A stretch of DNA of 64,000 nucleotides, from NCBI RefSeq assembly GCF_019219025.1, contig NZ_JAHUWN010000004.1, forward strand, positions 217,515 to 281,514, written 5' to 3'. The position numbers and the translations under genes are program-made. How positions within the stretch are numbered: the stretch's first letter is position 1; every line of letters begins with the position of its first letter. The notes under the pieces were generated by a model. That model saw only the letters and a list, made by a program, of their open reading frames with translations, had not been told where the DNA came from and did not search any database. The DNA comes from Bacillus sp. sid0103 (GTDB lineage: Bacteria > Bacillota > Bacilli > Bacillales_B > DSM-18226). Shown piece after piece: positions 25,837 to 34,576 of this stretch.

Positions 25837-25863
25837 AACCGGACTATAAAACAAAATCTGGTT
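25837..25863 (-). terminator. Weak terminator after cbiX
   Basis: AACC(A)GAT and (A)GTC(C)GGTT pair around an 11-base loop on the minus strand, followed by TTTTTC, about 10 bases after the cbiX stop. One mismatch and a short stem make this a modest call. Confidence 0.4.
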
Positions 25864-25872
25864 GTCTATCCT

Positions 25873-27078
25873 CTAATTATGGTGATGGTGATGATGATGT
25901 TCATACCCATGTTCTTCCGCATATTTACGAAAATTTTCTAAATCTTGCATTCCAGTGGATGTACCGTTTATGGCCTGATTCATACGTTCTAACAGTACTG
26001 TTCTTAACTTTGGATGATAGCCAAAATACTGAGCAATATCAATTGTTACATGCGGATAAGTCTCTTTAAACTGTTCGGCCATTTTATTCATTCTTTCCAT
26101 TAAAATTCCCGTAAATAAAAAATACGGGAGCATGATAATTTTTTTTGCGCCTAATTTAATGCAGCGTTCCATCCCATCCTCCACAGTTGGCGTCGTTACC
26201 CCCATAAAGGCACTTTCAACGATAGGTACATTTAATTTCTCCCACAATAATCTGCTGATTTTATAAAAATCACCATTAGCATATGGATCGCTGCCGCCAC
26301 GTCCAATTAATAAAATGGCCGTATCCTCATGCTTTTGATCTACATCAAAACCTGCTTCAGCAAGTCTTGTTTTTAAAATTTCAAAAACTTCCTCATGAAC
26401 ACCTATCGTTTGGCCATAAGTAAATCGAACATCTGGGAAATGCTCTTTAGCATGTTCGATCTCTGCAGGAATGTGCAGTTTTGAGTGTCCTGCATGTAAT
26501 AATATGATGGGAATTACATGGATTTCATCCGCACCTTTTTCAACACACAACTGAATCCCATCCTCAATATTTGGTGATGCAAATTCTAAAAAACATGTTT
26601 CTACTAAAAGGGCTGGATCAATGTATTCTTTCATTTGCCCGACAAATTCGCGAACTTCTATATTCCCTGCCTCAAGCCTGCTGCCATGTCCAACAAATAA
26701 TACAGCTTTTTTCATCGGTCCATTACCTTTCTTGTATTTTTCAATTCCTTTTATGCGATCTTCGCTGCGTTTCCGCACACCCTGCTCCATTGAATATATG
26801 ATCGCATCTTCTTTAACTTCTTCATGAACAACATCACGTGCAGTTTCTTCATGTTGAACCGAATACCATGTCCCTTTTGGGTAATCAATTACGACGCATT
26901 TATCTTTACAGCGGCCGTTACATCGTGTACGCGATGTATGAATATGCTCATCTAAACGGTTTTTCCGGATTTCGTCTCGAATTTGCTGCGTGACCTCCTC
27001 AGCTCCTGCTCCCATACAGGTTGCCCCATTGCAAATGAGTAAGTGACGCTGCATTTGCGTTAAATTCCATGTTGTCAT
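25873..27078 (-). CDS. cbiX: Sirohydrochlorin cobaltochelatase with N-terminal [2Fe-2S] ferredoxin and His tail
   Basis: This is a 401-aa fusion. Residues 1-~75 form a thioredoxin-like [2Fe-2S] ferredoxin (LLICNGATCMGAGAEEV, RTRCNGRCKDKC). Residues ~122-360 hold two CbiX/SirB repeats: AVLFVGHGSRLEAGN with the first active-site His, IIPILLHAGHSKLHIP with the second, then AILLIGRGGSDP and MLPYFLFTGILMERM. The protein ends in seven consecutive His, a likely cobalt/nickel store. It inserts Co2+ early in the anaerobic pathway. Last gene of the cbi operon; GGGGGAGG precedes the ATG. Confidence 0.92.
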   Translation of the reverse strand: MTTWNLTQMQRHLLICNGATCMGAGAEEVTQQIRDEIRKNRLDEHIHTSRTRCNGRCKDKCVVIDYPKGTWYSVQHEETARDVVHEEVKEDAIIYSMEQGVRKRSEDRIKGIEKYKKGNGPMKKAVLFVGHGSRLEAGNIEVREFVGQMKEYIDPALLVETCFLEFASPNIEDGIQLCVEKGADEIHVIPIILLHAGHSKLHIPAEIEHAKEHFPDVRFTYGQTIGVHEEVFEILKTRLAEAGFDVDQKHEDTAILLIGRGGSDPYANGDFYKISRLLWEKLNVPIVESAFMGVTTPTVEDGMERCIKLGAKKIIMLPYFLFTGILMERMNKMAEQFKETYPHVTIDIAQYFGYHPKLRTVLLERMNQAINGTSTGMQDLENFRKYAEEHGYEHHHHHHHN

Positions 27079-27188
27079 AAAGTGACCTCCCCCTCTCCCA
27101 TCATTTTTTAACCACTATTTCTATTTGTTATATCAACAGTTCCCCCGATTTAAGCCCCAATTAGTAATGTCAAAAGTCAAAACGAAAC

Positions 27189-28028
27189 TTAGTCATGTAA
27201 CTTCAAAGGCTCCCAACTAATGATCGCAGCATAGAATGGGTAACGGTATACATGCTGGCCATCCTCCATTGCTATAAAGCGTTCGAGTGATGCTTTCACA
27301 TGTACCATATCAAACCGAGGTGATAAGATTTTTTTGCTTTGTGCTTCATATAATTGCTGTAATGTAACATAACGATACTCACGCTCCAGCTTAAGCATTT
27401 CACAATTTGCATGAATCCCTAACTGATACAGCATATTGACGATGGTAATATAATCACGTCGAGGATATTTAATGTCATAGCCAAACTGCTCATTTAAAAT
27501 AACGTAATGCGGTTGAATAGGTCCTGTTGTTAAACCAATGATGGCGCGCTTTTTGGCAAGACTGTTCATTTTTTTCAGCGCCGCATTCATTTCATACATC
27601 CGATAAAAGCAGTTCACTCCAATAACAACATCATGCTGCTCAATTTGCGCTTCTTCCCATTTACTATGAACGAACTGAACATTTGTATTGTTTTCAAAGT
27701 ATTGTTTTAAATAATCAAGCACACTTTCAGAACCATCCACTAAAGTTAAACATTTGACATCTTGACGGAGTTGGAAGGTATAGTTGCCCCATCCCGGACC
27801 AATTTCAATACAAGTTGAATTTTGGGGGATATGTTGTTTCATTTTTTCGTAAATTTTTTTTGCATAGTTATCTGTTTGCTTGTATGATTTTTTCTTCATG
27901 GACTGAGCCCAAAATTCTTCTTCCAGCAAATCATCGATCATTCTTTCTGGCATCTTGCCATGCCAGTCTAACATGCCTTCTTTCCACAGCTTTTCAAAAT
28001 CAAATTGTAAAGGGGAACCTTTTATCAT
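27189..28028 (-). CDS. Class I SAM-dependent methyltransferase of unknown role in the cbi operon
   Basis: This is a 279-aa protein with SAM-binding motif I CIEIGPGWGNYTFQL (~73-87), motif II LTLVDGSESVLDYL and post-motif IGVNCFYRMYEM. It is not one of the tetrapyrrole C-methyltransferases, which have another fold. Position between btuR and cbiX, with GAGGAG before the ATG, makes it part of the operon, but I know of no cobalamin step that needs it. It may act in lower-ligand chemistry or in a side reaction. Confidence 0.8.
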   Translation of the reverse strand: MIKGSPLQFDFEKLWKEGMLDWHGKMPERMIDDLLEEEFWAQSMKKKSYKQTDNYAKKIYEKMKQHIPQNSTCIEIGPGWGNYTFQLRQDVKCLTLVDGSESVLDYLKQYFENNTNVQFVHSKWEEAQIEQHDVVIGVNCFYRMYEMNAALKKMNSLAKKRAIIGLTTGPIQPHYVILNEQFGYDIKYPRRDYITIVNMLYQLGIHANCEMLKLEREYRYVTLQQLYEAQSKKILSPRFDMVHVKASLERFIAMEDGQHVYRYPFYAAIISWEPLKLHD

Positions 28029-28122
28029 TGAATTTTCTCCTCAATCTCGACAACATAAATGGACAATCCTTCTCTGGTGAATTGGGTGCCAGTTTGTGAT
28101 TTAACCATGGCGGCCTGGGTAC

Positions 28123-28662
28123 TTAAAACTCAAGCCCCTTCATCGCTTTGACATCCTGATCAGCATAATAATGTTTTGTGGCATCAATCGTTGACACTAA
28201 ATCAGCTAAAGCGAGTAGAGATGGATGTGCAGAACGGCCTGTGATGACAAGGTGCATCGTTTTAGGACGGTTTTGTATGGCCGCTAACACCTCTTGTAAT
28301 GGCAATACATCATCGATTGGAAAACGTGTGATGGCTAACGCATTATTCAACTCATCCAGCACTAAAACATCTGTTGTTTCATCATTTATCTCTTCTTTTA
28401 CTGTCTGCCAGGCTTTCGCAAGTGCTTCGCGATGCTCCTCCGGTGTTTTCGTCCATGTAAAACCGACACCTAATTGCACTGTTTTAACACCAAGTTTTCG
28501 CAGGGCAATTTGTTCACCATATGTACGTTCAGGTGATTTAATAAATTGAAAGTATTTCACCTTCATGCCGCGGCCAATTGCGCGTAATACGACACCAAGT
28601 GAAGCAGTTGTTTTTCCTTTGCCTTCTCCTGTATAAACTAACAGCATCCCCTGTCGTGCCAT
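28123..28662 (-). CDS. btuR: Cob(I)yrinic acid a,c-diamide adenosyltransferase
   Basis: CobO/BtuR (179 aa) transfers the adenosyl group of ATP to cobalt. Walker A is intact (VYTGEGKGKTTASLG), followed by QFIKSPERTYGE, GFTWTK and VLVLDELNNAL. The ATG at 28662 is preferred over the TTG two codons earlier, because GGGAGG lies 7 bases before it. It is the intact paralogue of the broken copy at 22.6-23.1 kb. Confidence 0.93.
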   Translation of the reverse strand: MARQGMLLVYTGEGKGKTTASLGVVLRAIGRGMKVKYFQFIKSPERTYGEQIALRKLGVKTVQLGVGFTWTKTPEEHREALAKAWQTVKEEINDETTDVLVLDELNNALAITRFPIDDVLPLQEVLAAIQNRPKTMHLVITGRSAHPSLLALADLVSTIDATKHYYADQDVKAMKGLEF

Positions 28663-28674
28663 GTACAAGCCTCC

Positions 28675-29229
28675 CTAAAGCCAAGTTGTTTTTTCTGCAA
28701 ATGGTGTACGCTTTTTCGCGGAAGTGATTTCTTCTGCAGGGTAACCAATGCATAACGTCCCTACTAATTGCTCTCCATCCGGTGCACCAATAAAATCATG
28801 TAATACTGTATCATGCACTAAGCCAACACCGCGTGTACGCCATACCATGCCTAAACCCAGCTGTTCGGCCATTAACCACATCGACATAATCGCACTGCTG
28901 ACTGCAAAGGTATTATCTTTGGTTGCACCTTCATCTCCAACCACAATGGCAGATGTCACAACAATGACAAGCGGTGTTTTTGTGATGGCTTCCATTGAGC
29001 TTTCCACTAAATGTGGTTTTGTTGGGAAACGTTTTTGTAAATAATCAAGCGCCACCTGCTCATAACGGTTTAAGCTGTCACCCTGTAATACATAGAAATG
29101 CCATGGCTCACGCATACGGTCATTTGGTGCATACGTTGCTGCTTCTAATAACGTCTCAATTTTGTCACGTTCCACTTCGCTCGTTTCAAATTGGCGAATC
29201 GCACGGCGTTTTTTTAATGCATCTAACAT
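28675..29229 (-). CDS. cbiY: Nitroreductase-family protein of the cobalamin operon
   Basis: This is a 184-aa flavin nitroreductase-fold protein: LKKRRAIRQFETSEVERDKIETLLEAA split around RRAIRQF, APNDRMREPWHFYV and GLGMVWRTRGVG. B. megaterium carries the similar cbiY at the same place between cysG-type genes and btuR. Relatives include BluB, which makes dimethylbenzimidazole, and flavin reductases that reduce cobalt to Co(I) before adenosylation; neither role is proven here. It overlaps cobA by 7 bases. Confidence 0.8.
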   Translation of the reverse strand: MLDALKKRRAIRQFETSEVERDKIETLLEAATYAPNDRMREPWHFYVLQGDSLNRYEQVALDYLQKRFPTKPHLVESSMEAITKTPLVIVVTSAIVVGDEGATKDNTFAVSSAIMSMWLMAEQLGLGMVWRTRGVGLVHDTVLHDFIGAPDGEQLVGTLCIGYPAEEITSAKKRTPFAEKTTWL

Positions 29230-29984
29230 AATTCATGCTCCTTTTCTATAAACCAGGTAATTTGATCCCGTACACTAACCACCTCGCCAACTAAAATCAT
29301 GGATGGATTAGAGATACGATGGATTTGAATATCTTGTGCAATCGTGGAGAGATTGCCTGTAATCGTACGCTGATTTTTGGTTGTGCCCCATTCAATAACG
29401 GCAACAGGGGTTGTTTCACTTTTACCATAGGATATTAAGCTTTTCGTAATATGCTCGATATTGCCAATGCTCATATAAAAGGCCACCGTATCAATTTGAG
29501 CAAGCGCGGACCAATTTAAAAAGTCCTGCTCCTTTTCCGGGCGGCCATGACCTGTAACGATCGCAAAGCTTGCAGCATGATCACGATGTGTTACAGGAAT
29601 CCCTGCATAAGCAGGCGCCGCAATCCCCGCTGTAATACCCGGCACGATTTCAAATGAAATATCGGCTTGCCGTAAAATCGCGGCTTCTTCTGCACCACGT
29701 CCAAAGACAAATGGGTCACCGCCTTTTAAGCGGAGGACCTGCTTGCCAAGATTAGCTTGCTCCACTAGTACACGATGAATTTCATCTTGAATCAGTCCAT
29801 GCCTGCCTGGTTCTTTTCCACAATAAATCAGCTCGGCGTTTGCTTTCGCATGTTTTAATAATTCAACATTCACCAGACGGTCATATAAAATCACATCTGC
29901 TTGCTGAATGCACTCTAATCCCCGAATCGTCAATAGTTTTGGGTCACCAGGACCAGCTCCTACAATATATACAAATCCGCTCAC
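29223..29984 (-). CDS. cobA: Uroporphyrinogen-III C-methyltransferase
   Basis: CobA/CysG-A (253 aa) makes precorrin-2 by two SAM-dependent methylations. Motifs: VYIVGAGPGDPKLLTIRG, VILYDRLV, YCGKEPGRH, LRLKGGDPFVFGRGAEEA, GIPVTHRD, TGH. The GTG at 29984 is used: AGGAG lies 6-7 bases upstream and GTGA overlaps the sirC stop. A 10-residue extension to 30014 has no ribosome site. Confidence 0.94.
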   Translation of the reverse strand: MSGFVYIVGAGPGDPKLLTIRGLECIQQADVILYDRLVNVELLKHAKANAELIYCGKEPGRHGLIQDEIHRVLVEQANLGKQVLRLKGGDPFVFGRGAEEAAILRQADISFEIVPGITAGIAAPAYAGIPVTHRDHAASFAIVTGHGRPEKEQDFLNWSALAQIDTVAFYMSIGNIEHITKSLISYGKSETTPVAVIEWGTTKNQRTITGNLSTIAQDIQIHRISNPSMILVGEVVSVRDQITWFIEKEHELC

Positions 29985-30610
29985 CGTTTTTCTCCTATAC
30001 GCTGCTGCAGCCACGCTTCACATTTTTGTTTTTCACCTTGCTCCATCCATTGTAATAACTGTGGATCCAGGAGCTCTGCTAATAGCTGTTTTTTCCCATC
30101 GCCCGTAAACACTTGTAAAATTCGCTGACGCGCTTCCTTTAAAAATGAAACATACTGCGCGTAATGTACTCCAAATTGCTCTTCTAAATCCGTCTTTACT
30201 TGGCGTGTCAGACCTGGACTAGCTCCTGACGTCGATACAGTCAATACGAAATCACCACGGCGAACGACTGCTGGATTGATGAAATCAACACGTCCTTTTG
30301 CATCCGCACGGCTGAGTAATTGCCAATGCTGTGCCGCTTCTTCCACTGCATTATTTACCTCTTCGTCATTTGTAACGGCGAAAATCAGTGCTGCATCATC
30401 TAAATCAGAAGGTACAAATGCTTTTTCTTTCCATATCACAAGCCCTTCATTGATGTAGTGCTGCAATTTTTCGGTTACAGCTGGGCTTATCACTGTCACT
30501 AGTGCCTTTGTTGGCAGCAGAGCTTCTACCTTTTGACGAGCTACATGTCCGCCACCAACAATAACAACCTTTTTATAGTCAATATTCATTAATAGTGGGA
30601 AATAATTCAT
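29981..30610 (-). CDS. sirC: Precorrin-2 dehydrogenase (CysG-B/SirC type)
   Basis: This is a 209-aa NAD-dependent enzyme with the loop VVIVGGGHVARQKVEALL (~16-33), VTNDEEVNNAV and TSGASPGLTRQVK. It oxidises precorrin-2 to sirohydrochlorin, the substrate for cobalt insertion by CbiX in this window. It starts 32 bases inside the end of cbiA. It is called cysG(B) in the B. megaterium operon. Ferrochelatase activity is not indicated by length alone. Confidence 0.9.
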   Translation of the reverse strand: MNYFPLLMNIDYKKVVIVGGGHVARQKVEALLPTKALVTVISPAVTEKLQHYINEGLVIWKEKAFVPSDLDDAALIFAVTNDEEVNNAVEEAAQHWQLLSRADAKGRVDFINPAVVRRGDFVLTVSTSGASPGLTRQVKTDLEEQFGVHYAQYVSFLKEARQRILQVFTGDGKKQLLAELLDPQLLQWMEQGEKQKCEAWLQQRIGEKR

Positions 30611-31964
30611 TGTTTACCTCCAAACATGCTGTCAGCCAATTTTTCACAAGCTGTGGATTCGAAGCAAAATGAAAGTGTGTATAGCCAGCAACAATATTTT
30701 TATGTAGATAACCTTCCTCCTGAGCACGAAAACGGCCTTTACTAAAATAAGCTGGTGATGTATGCTCCCCCTCATACGTTGAGTAATGGAACTCATGCCC
30801 TTTTGCCTGCTCCTCTTCATTGATTAGAAAGTTGCCTGGAACACCTGTAATTTCCCGGTATCCAAGTGCCGCTAATTTATCTTGCATCCGCACACGTCCT
30901 GGAATGATCCCGAGCATCGGGAATACCTGTCCTTGACGATTCACAATTTCCTCTGTTAAATACATAAAACCGCCGCATTCAGCTAATGTTGGCACCCCTC
31001 GCTCAAGCGCGGCTATTATTGATTGCTTCGTTTCCTCATTTTTCGCCAATGTTTCAGCAAACTCTTCTGGGAAACCGCCGCCGATATACAGCCCCTGAGC
31101 TTTTTCTGGAACTTCTTCATTTTGTAATGGAGAGAAGTAATGTAATGTGGCACCATATGTACGGAGTAATTCTAGATTTTCTTCATAATAGAAGTTAAAG
31201 GCGGCATCCTTTGCAACTGCAATATGTATTTCTTGTATTTGCGGCTGTGCATCAAAGATAGATTCAGATACGTCCAATGATTGTGTTTTTGTAATTTCCA
31301 GAAGTTGTTCAATATCCACTGTTTCTTCGATTGCTTCTGCAAGACTATCAAAATATGAATCTAAATCACCACGTTCAATGGCTGGCACTAAACCCAGATG
31401 ACGGCTTGGCATCAAAGGGACAGCTCCTTTTGGCAAATAGCCAATGACAGGAATTCCACATTCTTGTTCAATTGCTGATTTGACAATTTCAAAATGGCTT
31501 TTACTTCCTAATTGATTGGCAATAACACCAACAATATTGGAGCTTTCATCTAACATTTGAAATCCTTTGACAATCGCAGCCGCACTTCTTGCCATACTTG
31601 CTGCATTGACAATTAAAATGACGGGACTCTTTGTAATCTCACTAATATGAGCAGCAGATCCTTCATTTGATAACGGAGATTTGCCATCATAAAAGCCCAT
31701 CACTCCTTCAATAACAGCTGCATCTGCATCTTGACTCGCTCTTGCGACAATGGCACGAACTGTATCATGGGACATCATGAAACTATCAATATTACGAGAA
31801 GGGCGTTGTGTGACAGCTGTATGATACGTTGGGTCAATATAGTCCGGGCCGCATTTAAAGCCCTGGACTGTTAATCCACGCTTCATAAGCGTACGCATGA
31901 TGCCGATTGTGAAAGTTGTTTTTCCAACGCCGCTTCCTGTGCCGGCTAGTACAAATCGATTCAT
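30579..31964 (-). CDS. cbiA: Cobyrinate a,c-diamide synthase
   Basis: CbiA (461 aa) amidates the a and c side chains. P-loop GTGSGVGKTTFTIGIM (~7-22), KCGPDYIDPTYH, EGVMGFYDG and the glutaminase nucleophile in LAECGGFMYLTEE (~330) are clear, as is the terminal HFHFASNP. ATGA overlap with cbiG upstream. Confidence 0.95.
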   Translation of the reverse strand: MNRFVLAGTGSGVGKTTFTIGIMRTLMKRGLTVQGFKCGPDYIDPTYHTAVTQRPSRNIDSFMMSHDTVRAIVARASQDADAAVIEGVMGFYDGKSPLSNEGSAAHISEITKSPVILIVNAASMARSAAAIVKGFQMLDESSNIVGVIANQLGSKSHFEIVKSAIEQECGIPVIGYLPKGAVPLMPSRHLGLVPAIERGDLDSYFDSLAEAIEETVDIEQLLEITKTQSLDVSESIFDAQPQIQEIHIAVAKDAAFNFYYEENLELLRTYGATLHYFSPLQNEEVPEKAQGLYIGGGFPEEFAETLAKNEETKQSIIAALERGVPTLAECGGFMYLTEEIVNRQGQVFPMLGIIPGRVRMQDKLAALGYREITGVPGNFLINEEEQAKGHEFHYSTYEGEHTSPAYFSKGRFRAQEEGYLHKNIVAGYTHFHFASNPQLVKNWLTACLEVNNELFPTINEY

Positions 31965-33097
31965 CGTACTTCCTCCTCAAAGTTGACACGTGCAATGGAT
32001 ATAGTCACATTTCCGCTTTTCTTTTTCTCCAGCAGTAACTCTTTCGCATTCGCATAATGCAATGCGGCCGGCTCACTGACCCCATATGCACCTGTATATT
32101 TAAAGACTGTTTCGGATGGGTTTTGTATCGGTATTTCATTTAGCTGGTCAGGTGTGTAAGTTACAAATGGCCAGTTATGTTTAGCGGTTAATTCAAGCAG
32201 GCCTGTTTCGTTTTTCTTTAAGTCGATGGTCGCAACTGCTTTGACACTTTTTTTACTTAAACACAGCTCAGCTAATGTTTCATCTATGACTTGTTCAATT
32301 TCTGCCATTGCCGTACCACGATTACAGCCAATGCCAAGTACAATTGATTTTGGACGATACAAAACTCCGTTCTCGAGCAGTACCTTTTCATGTGCCTCAA
32401 TTAAACGATCTGTAATAAGCAGTGCCGCTTGTGGCTTTGCCATGATCGCTTCATCTATCGTTGGATAAATTTTTAAATTGTCAGGCATTGAGCGATCGTA
32501 CATCCACCAATTTTTTTCACCCGTTTCCTGCACGATCGCAACATGCTCTTCATTGACAACCGATGCACTAACAGGTGTTAATTTTTCTTCACTATCCCAC
32601 ATCCACCCAAATTGGGCGCCAAATAAATCCACAGGAATCGTTTTTTGAACATCTGAAGCTGTTGTTACAACTGGTGCAGCACCAATCGCTTTTGCAAATT
32701 CATGGGTTAAGGCATTGGCACCGCCAATATGCCCCGATAATACGCTGACGACATACTGACCTTTATCATCCACCACTAACACTGCAGGATCTTTCTTTTT
32801 ATCAATCAAAAGCGGAGCAATCATGCGAACGACAGCACCGAGGGAAATGATGCAAATAATTCCTTTATACTGCTGGAACAAAGCGGGCAATAATAGTCGA
32901 ACCGTACCATCAAATAACTGAATTTGGCGCGTTTCTTCGTCGCCCTGCTCGAATTTCTTCATATAATAAAGGTCCGCATACGGAAATTTTTCCGTGTAGC
33001 TTCTTGCATGTGCCACCCCATGTTTCGTTATGGCGACGAGGGCATATGGTTTGCGCTTTACAATAACAGGAATTTCACCTTCATGTAACCTAATCAT
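31961..33097 (-). CDS. cbiG: Cobalt-precorrin-5A hydrolase
   Basis: CbiG (378 aa) opens the delta-lactone of cobalt-precorrin-5A and releases acetaldehyde. The N-terminal half has GTVRLLLPALFQQYKGII, LGAVVRMIAPL and VVSVLSGHIGGANALT; the C-terminal half has VLGIGCNRGTAMAEIE and the end domain GAYGVSEPAALHYA. It overlaps cbiF by 8 bases. Confidence 0.94.
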   Translation of the reverse strand: MIRLHEGEIPVIVKRKPYALVAITKHGVAHARSYTEKFPYADLYYMKKFEQGDEETRQIQLFDGTVRLLLPALFQQYKGIICIISLGAVVRMIAPLLIDKKKDPAVLVVDDKGQYVVSVLSGHIGGANALTHEFAKAIGAAPVVTTASDVQKTIPVDLFGAQFGWMWDSEEKLTPVSASVVNEEHVAIVQETGEKNWWMYDRSMPDNLKIYPTIDEAIMAKPQAALLITDRLIEAHEKVLLENGVLYRPKSIVLGIGCNRGTAMAEIEQVIDETLAELCLSKKSVKAVATIDLKKNETGLLELTAKHNWPFVTYTPDQLNEIPIQNPSETVFKYTGAYGVSEPAALHYANAKELLLEKKKSGNVTISIARVNFEEEVR

Positions 33098-33872
33098 TTG
33101 CCTTCACACCTTTACGGAAGCCATGAGTAAAGGTTTTGTCATAGAGCTTCGAACGATAATTTTTTTCATGAATATGCGGGTCTAATGCCCAGCCTGCTAG
33201 AATCATCGCATGCTTGCGAATGCCGTTGACACGCATTGCTTCATCTAATTCAGCCAGTGTTGTCCGCACAATTTTTTGGTCAGGCCACGAAGCACGTTGC
33301 ACAACAGCAACTGGTGTATCATCTGCCCAGCCTGCTGCCTGCAATTCTTTGGTAATTTTCTTTGTTAATGTCGCACTTAAAAACATGGCTATCGTACAGT
33401 GATGGCTTGCTAGAGCCTGTAATTTTTCTAGCTCTGGCACAGGTGTACGTCCTTCAGCCCGCGTTAAAATGAGGGTTTGAGTTAGATCAGGAATCGTCAG
33501 CTCTGCACCAACTGCTGCTGCAGATGCAAAAACAGAACTTACACCTGGAACAACTTCATAGCTAATATCATGCTGCTTCAGTAGTGCCACTTGCTCCATC
33601 GTTGCACCGTACATCGCCGGGTCGCCTGTATGTAAACGTACAACCTTTTTGCCTGCATTGACACGCTCGATAATACATTCCACCATTTCCTGAAGATGCA
33701 TCCCTGCTGTGCGGATAATTTCTGCCGACTCCTTCGCTTCCGCTACTAACGTTTCGCTTACGAGAGAATCAGTATACATCACAACATCCGCTTCTTTTAA
33801 TAGCTTTAAGCCTTTCACTGTGATTAAATCCGGATCTCCCGGACCTGCTCCAATAATCCAAATTTTCTTCAT
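33090..33872 (-). CDS. cbiF: Cobalt-precorrin-4 C11-methyltransferase
   Basis: CbiF (260 aa) is a tetrapyrrole methylase: IWIIGAGPGDPDLITVKG, ADVVMYTDSLV, VRLHTGDPAMYGATMEQ, VVPGVSSVFASAAA, ILTRAEGRTPVPE. It methylates C-11. Its ATG overlaps the cbiL stop by one base. Confidence 0.94.
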   Translation of the reverse strand: MKKIWIIGAGPGDPDLITVKGLKLLKEADVVMYTDSLVSETLVAEAKESAEIIRTAGMHLQEMVECIIERVNAGKKVVRLHTGDPAMYGATMEQVALLKQHDISYEVVPGVSSVFASAAAVGAELTIPDLTQTLILTRAEGRTPVPELEKLQALASHHCTIAMFLSATLTKKITKELQAAGWADDTPVAVVQRASWPDQKIVRTTLAELDEAMRVNGIRKHAMILAGWALDPHIHEKNYRSKLYDKTFTHGFRKGVKAND

Positions 33873-34576
33873 TATTTACGCACCACCATACATGACAAGT
33901 AGTTTAATTCTGTACCCCGTAGTTCATTGATCTTCCAAATTACCTCTTCATCAGATGTAACTTTTGTAACGACATGTGCTTTTTCTAATAAATTCATATC
34001 CTTCAGTAAATCGAGCATTGCGTCTATAACTTTTGCTACTTTGATAAAGACGATCGCATCGTGGTTTTCAATTACTCGGCGCATTTCTTCCATGTCCTCC
34101 GTAGCGGGTATCATGGCGACATGGTCATCACCATCAGCCAATGCAATCCCTAAGCGATTAACAGAACCATTAAACGACGAAATGCCTGCTACCGTTTCAA
34201 TCGGAACATCAGGGTACATCGATTTCATTAAGTTCATTAAATGTATAAATGTGCTAAACAGCATCGGATCCCCTTCAGTCACAAAAGCTACATCTTTTCC
34301 TTGAACTAAATAGCTATAAATAGTTTCTACAGATTTTGTCCACTCAGTACGCAGGGTATCTTCATCTTTTGTCATGGGGAATACCAAACCAAGCATCTCT
34401 TTTTCTGCCGGGTTAATATACACTTCAACAATACGATGGGCATAAGATTTACTGCCCTTTAATTTTTTGGGATAAGCAATGACTGGGCTTTCCTGCAATC
34501 TGCGAAATGCTTTTACTGTGATTAATTCTGGATCTCCCGGCCCAACACCTAATCCAAATAAGGTTCCCATTCTCAT
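33872..34576 (-). CDS. cbiL: Cobalt-precorrin-2 C20-methyltransferase
   Basis: CbiL (234 aa) is a tetrapyrrole methylase: LFGLGVGPGDPELITVKAFR, VAFVTEGDPMLFSTFIHL, VETVAGISSFNGSVNRLGI. It methylates C-20 of cobalt-precorrin-2. GGAGG lies 9 bases before the ATG, inside the end of cbiET, and the stop and start codons overlap (TAATG). Confidence 0.93.
   Translation of the reverse strand: MRMGTLFGLGVGPGDPELITVKAFRRLQESPVIAYPKKLKGSKSYAHRIVEVYINPAEKEMLGLVFPMTKDEDTLRTEWTKSVETIYSYLVQGKDVAFVTEGDPMLFSTFIHLMNLMKSMYPDVPIETVAGISSFNGSVNRLGIALADGDDHVAMIPATEDMEEMRRVIENHDAIVFIKVAKVIDAMLDLLKDMNLLEKAHVVTKVTSDEEVIWKINELRGTELNYLSCMVVRK

Noticed and set aside
25673..25872. Reading RHIGGVNGALG on the minus strand upstream of cobQ, like the GGVTGDxxGA block of CobS
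   Set aside because: Only about ten residues match and the Asp is missing; too little to call a cobS remnant.
25873..25900. Seven-His tail of CbiX as a possible cloning tag
   Set aside because: The tail is in a natural operon, ends in Asn, and His-rich ends are usual for cobalt and nickel proteins.
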